NCBI GenBank assembly: GCA_009663005.1
Contig: VIGQ01000015.1
Location: forward strand, 30,001-50,000
From: Actinidia chinensis
Taxonomy: Eukaryota; Streptophyta; Magnoliopsida; Ericales; Actinidiaceae
DNA: 20,000 bases
Reading direction: 5' to 3'
Made by a program: the position numbers and the translations under genes. This document shows positions 17,713-20,000 of this stretch, piece by piece. Positions within the stretch are counted from its first letter, which is position 1. Every line of letters begins with the position of its first letter. A model generated the notes under the pieces. That model saw only the letters and a list, made by a program, of their open reading frames with translations. It was not told where the DNA came from and did not search any database.

Positions 17713-17800
17713 GGTGATAGTGCAACATGAAAAAATTATTAGTTAGGAGGGCCAAAGTAGGAATCTATCAATATTTTGAGGGGACAAACTGAAGTTACCC
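17713..17800 (-). repeat. Dispersed repeat, inverted partial copy 3
   Basis: The reverse complement reads GGGTAACTTCAGTTTGTCCC, then CTCAAA, then ACTTTGGCCC, then TAATAATTTTTTCA. In order and spacing this parallels AAGGTAAACTGACACTTGCC, CTCAAAG, ACTTGGCCCC and AATAATTTTCTCACT of 15300-15375. It is more diverged than copies 1 and 2 are from each other. Confidence 0.55.
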
Positions 17801-18724
17801 AATTTTAATAATGTCCGCATTTTAGCAGGCTTTCTCTTTGGTTGTAGTGGGATGTCCATAAAACTTTGCTTGGAACAGTATTAATATATAATCTTCTTGG
17901 GTCATGGCCCTGAGCGTGGAAACCACTAAAGAATTCTCTATTTATCAATATAACTATACCATAATCCATCTTCCCATTGTCTTGGACTTCGTAAATTATC
18001 AAGCTATCATCAAGACTAGGGACTGTTTGGATGAAAGAAAGAATAATGGAAATCAGTGGAAAATGTTATTATGGGTCATTGAAAAAAGTTCTTTTGTTTT
18101 CTTATATTTGTAGATTGTGTTTGGATGAAAATTTAGTGAAGGGAAAAATAAGAATTAAAGTTAAAGGAATTAATACTTCCAAATAATTAAATTTTTTACC
18201 TTTTTCTTCTTTTTTTCTTTTTTTTATTGATCCTTGATCAATCCAATCCGTTAACAGGAATCAGTGAATGATAAGTTAGTGGTGCTATTAATTATTGAGT
18301 TGAGCAGGGGGGGGGGGGGGTTTTTTTTTTTTCCCTTTGTCTTGTCTTTAATCGAACCCTCCCTTAGTGGACAGTGAAATTTGGTCTCTGAATTAATGTC
18401 TTTGGTCAAATAATGAGCTTGTAAAGAAAGATATAGGAGATTGATTATGCGAGTAGAAGATTACACCAAAAAGTCAAAAAGCACGGTTTGGATTAGAATT
18501 TAATAAGAAAAAAAAATTGGATTAAAAAATTTAACGAAGGAATAAAAAAGAAATAATGATATGGAAACAAGAGAAATAAATTTAGGTTTTTCTTAATATC
18601 CTTTTTTTTATGTCTTTAATACATTCGTCTTATTAATAAATTGCCAGGGGCAACATACCTACATTCCTTATATCCAAATCAATAAATGTTACCATAAGTA
18701 GGCCATTTGCACGCCGGGAATGGA
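17801..18724. other. Intergenic DNA with MITE-like start and homopolymers
   Basis: No gene is supported. GGGACTGTTTGGATGAAAG (18019-18037) and TTGTGTTTGGATGAAAA (18115-18131) resemble each other and MITE termini, but no inverted partner is convincing. A G14-T12 junction lies at 18307-18332. Confidence 0.4.
18307..18332 (+). repeat. G14-T12 homopolymer junction
   Basis: Fourteen G residues (18307-18320) followed directly by twelve T residues (18321-18332). Confidence 0.9.
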
Positions 18725-18883
18725 TTGTGCACAATATGTTGCACATAAAAGCACAACTAAGAGAGAGAAAGACAAAAAAAAAAGCACCCCTTGGTGTGGG
18801 TTCACCCCCTTGTGTGTGGAATCTCCTTTTTTTGTGTCTTTCTCTCTCTAATTGTGCATTTTAGTATACATAGTTGTGCACAT
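18725..18883. repeat. Long imperfect hairpin (inverted repeat), arms about 60 bp
   Basis: The left arm (18725-18786) opens TTGTGCACAATATGTTGCAC and continues through GCACAACTAAGAGAGAGAAAG to an A-run. The right arm (18826-18883) runs from a T-run through GTGTCTTTCTCTCTCTAATT and ends TTGTGCACAT. The arms pair nearly end to end. The loop of about 40 bases contains GGTGTGGGTTCACC and two CACCCC..TTG.TGTG direct copies. The overall shape is that of a foldback MITE of about 160 bases. No target-site duplication was identified. A 79-codon open frame through the right arm is not credible as a gene. Confidence 0.75.
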
Positions 18884-20000
18884 AGCATTTCTCTTCGCGC
18901 ATTTCTCTTTCTCGTAACGGATCTCACAGTATTTATTGATATGTACAATCAAAAATCCAAAAAAGTATCTATTGATGTGGACCAAATGAACCGAGACATT
19001 GGTCAAGAATACGTAAAGAAAAATCTATAATATGAGATTATAATCATTTTGATTTCAACCTATCTTTACTATCTCCGGTTGAAAATCATTTAAATTAATT
19101 AACGGTTGAGATTTTATATGAGATTATTTTCTTCTCCTCCAAAACTATCAATTCAATTCTTCTCAAAGGTGTGGGGCCTACATAGATTTTGATTCAATGA
19201 ACAAGAAATCTCTAAAATTGGGAATGTTTTACCCATTAAATTATTTTTTTAGTGGACCTACAAAAAAAAATTAAATTAAAACATCATATATTACCCTCCT
19301 CATTTTTTCTAAAATACCAACATCTTTTTAAAATTATTATACTTCTAATTATTCTTCATTTTGAACAAATATATTCTTATCTAACATTTATATATATCTA
19401 TTTTTTAGGTGTAAAAATTCAAAGTGAGGAAATCTAAAAAGTTATTGTTTTTTGCATAGACACGCACGAATAATTACTAAGTGTAATAATACACGGTAAA
19501 ATTATTATAGTATTTTCTTACTCAATAATATTTTAAAAATTTAAAATGAGTTCCACACAAAGTGATGTAACGGGAAACAACTCAAGGGTGTAAGAAAAAA
19601 ACGGCGAGATTTTCCTTCCATTGTATATAGCATTACACATACACAAAACCATGGGATCGCAATACATTTAAGTAGGCTCCAGTTTGGGCTAGTTTTTTAA
19701 AATATTTTTTTAATTTTTAATTTTTAATATTATTTTTGTAAAATTTCTTGATTAAAATTTTATATTTTTTGATTTTTATTACGTGAAGGAAAGTTAAAAA
19801 GTAATTTTTTTATCTAATTGAAAAAAAAAAAATTCACTAAGAACAAAGAATTGATTTTACCAAAAAAATTAGCTTTTTTTGTTTTTTTATTTTTAGTTAA
19901 TTTATTTTTTTTAATTTGGACCAAAATTTATATTTTCAAACCTCCTATATTCTCAAGAGTAACTAAAAAAATATTAAAATTTTAATCAATTAATTATAAG
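18884..20000. other. AT-rich intergenic DNA to the window edge
   Basis: No gene recognised. TATGAGATTAT recurs at 19031 and 19116. From about 19685 a very AT-rich stretch begins with TTTGGGCTAGTTTTTTAAAA; in composition and phrases it resembles 8100-8400 and may be a MITE cut by the window edge. Confidence 0.5.

Noticed and set aside
1..20000. CRISPR arrays, bacterial operons, rRNA or tRNA genes
   Set aside because: No regularly spaced repeats, ribosome-binding-site-led gene runs or RNA gene signatures were seen; the window is typical plant nuclear DNA.

Overview
This window looks like nuclear DNA of a flowering plant, most likely a eudicot. It is strongly AT-rich, its genes have long AT-rich introns, 5' leaders carry GA/CT microsatellites, and small inverted-repeat transposable elements are frequent. 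I see no bacterial, organellar, tRNA, rRNA or CRISPR signal. The species cannot be named from the sequence.

Two gene loci can be supported. On the minus strand, a first coding exon (2769-2947, 59 codons, clean GTGAGT donor) begins a gene that runs leftward. Its leader, with a GA/CT microsatellite, and a weak TATA candidate lie at 2950-3115. A phase-compatible terminal exon may lie at the left edge (3-137), with about 2.6 kb of intron between. I do not recognise the product. On the plus strand, 8550-14736 is a degenerate copy of the spliceosome gene PRP31 (a U4/U6 snRNP protein with a Nop domain). It keeps its intron/exon layout and a promoter with TGGGCC-type site II motifs, but carries many frameshifts and stop codons. 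It is therefore a duplicated, non-processed pseudogene, not a retrocopy.

Layout. 1-3115: minus-strand gene, its intron holding a degenerate three-copy tandem repeat and a hAT-like MITE. 3116-6190: AT-rich intergenic DNA with microsatellites and a small LTR-like scrap. 6199-7085: an inverted-repeat element of the dispersed CAGTGGCGG type with a good target-site duplication. 7195-7579: a MITE whose terminus is duplicated internally. 7580-8400: AT-rich DNA with a hairpin. 8400-8560: promoter of the PRP31 pseudogene. 8550-14736: the pseudogene; its 2.8-kb first intron contains a tandem duplication, an antisense Ty1/copia Gag relic and an unrecognised coding-like stretch. 14737-17345: dispersed-repeat copies in direct order, a second MITE and a CCA/TCC-rich element. 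17346-20000: intergenic DNA with an inverted third copy of the dispersed repeat, a G14/T12 tract and a long hairpin element.

The two loci show no functional link; they are neighbours in repeat-rich DNA. I found no convincing novel biological system. The points most worth a second look are the promoter-intact PRP31 pseudogene, the unrecognised antisense open stretch at 10774-10995, the unidentified minus-strand gene, the three-copy dispersed repeat and the 18725-18883 hairpin.
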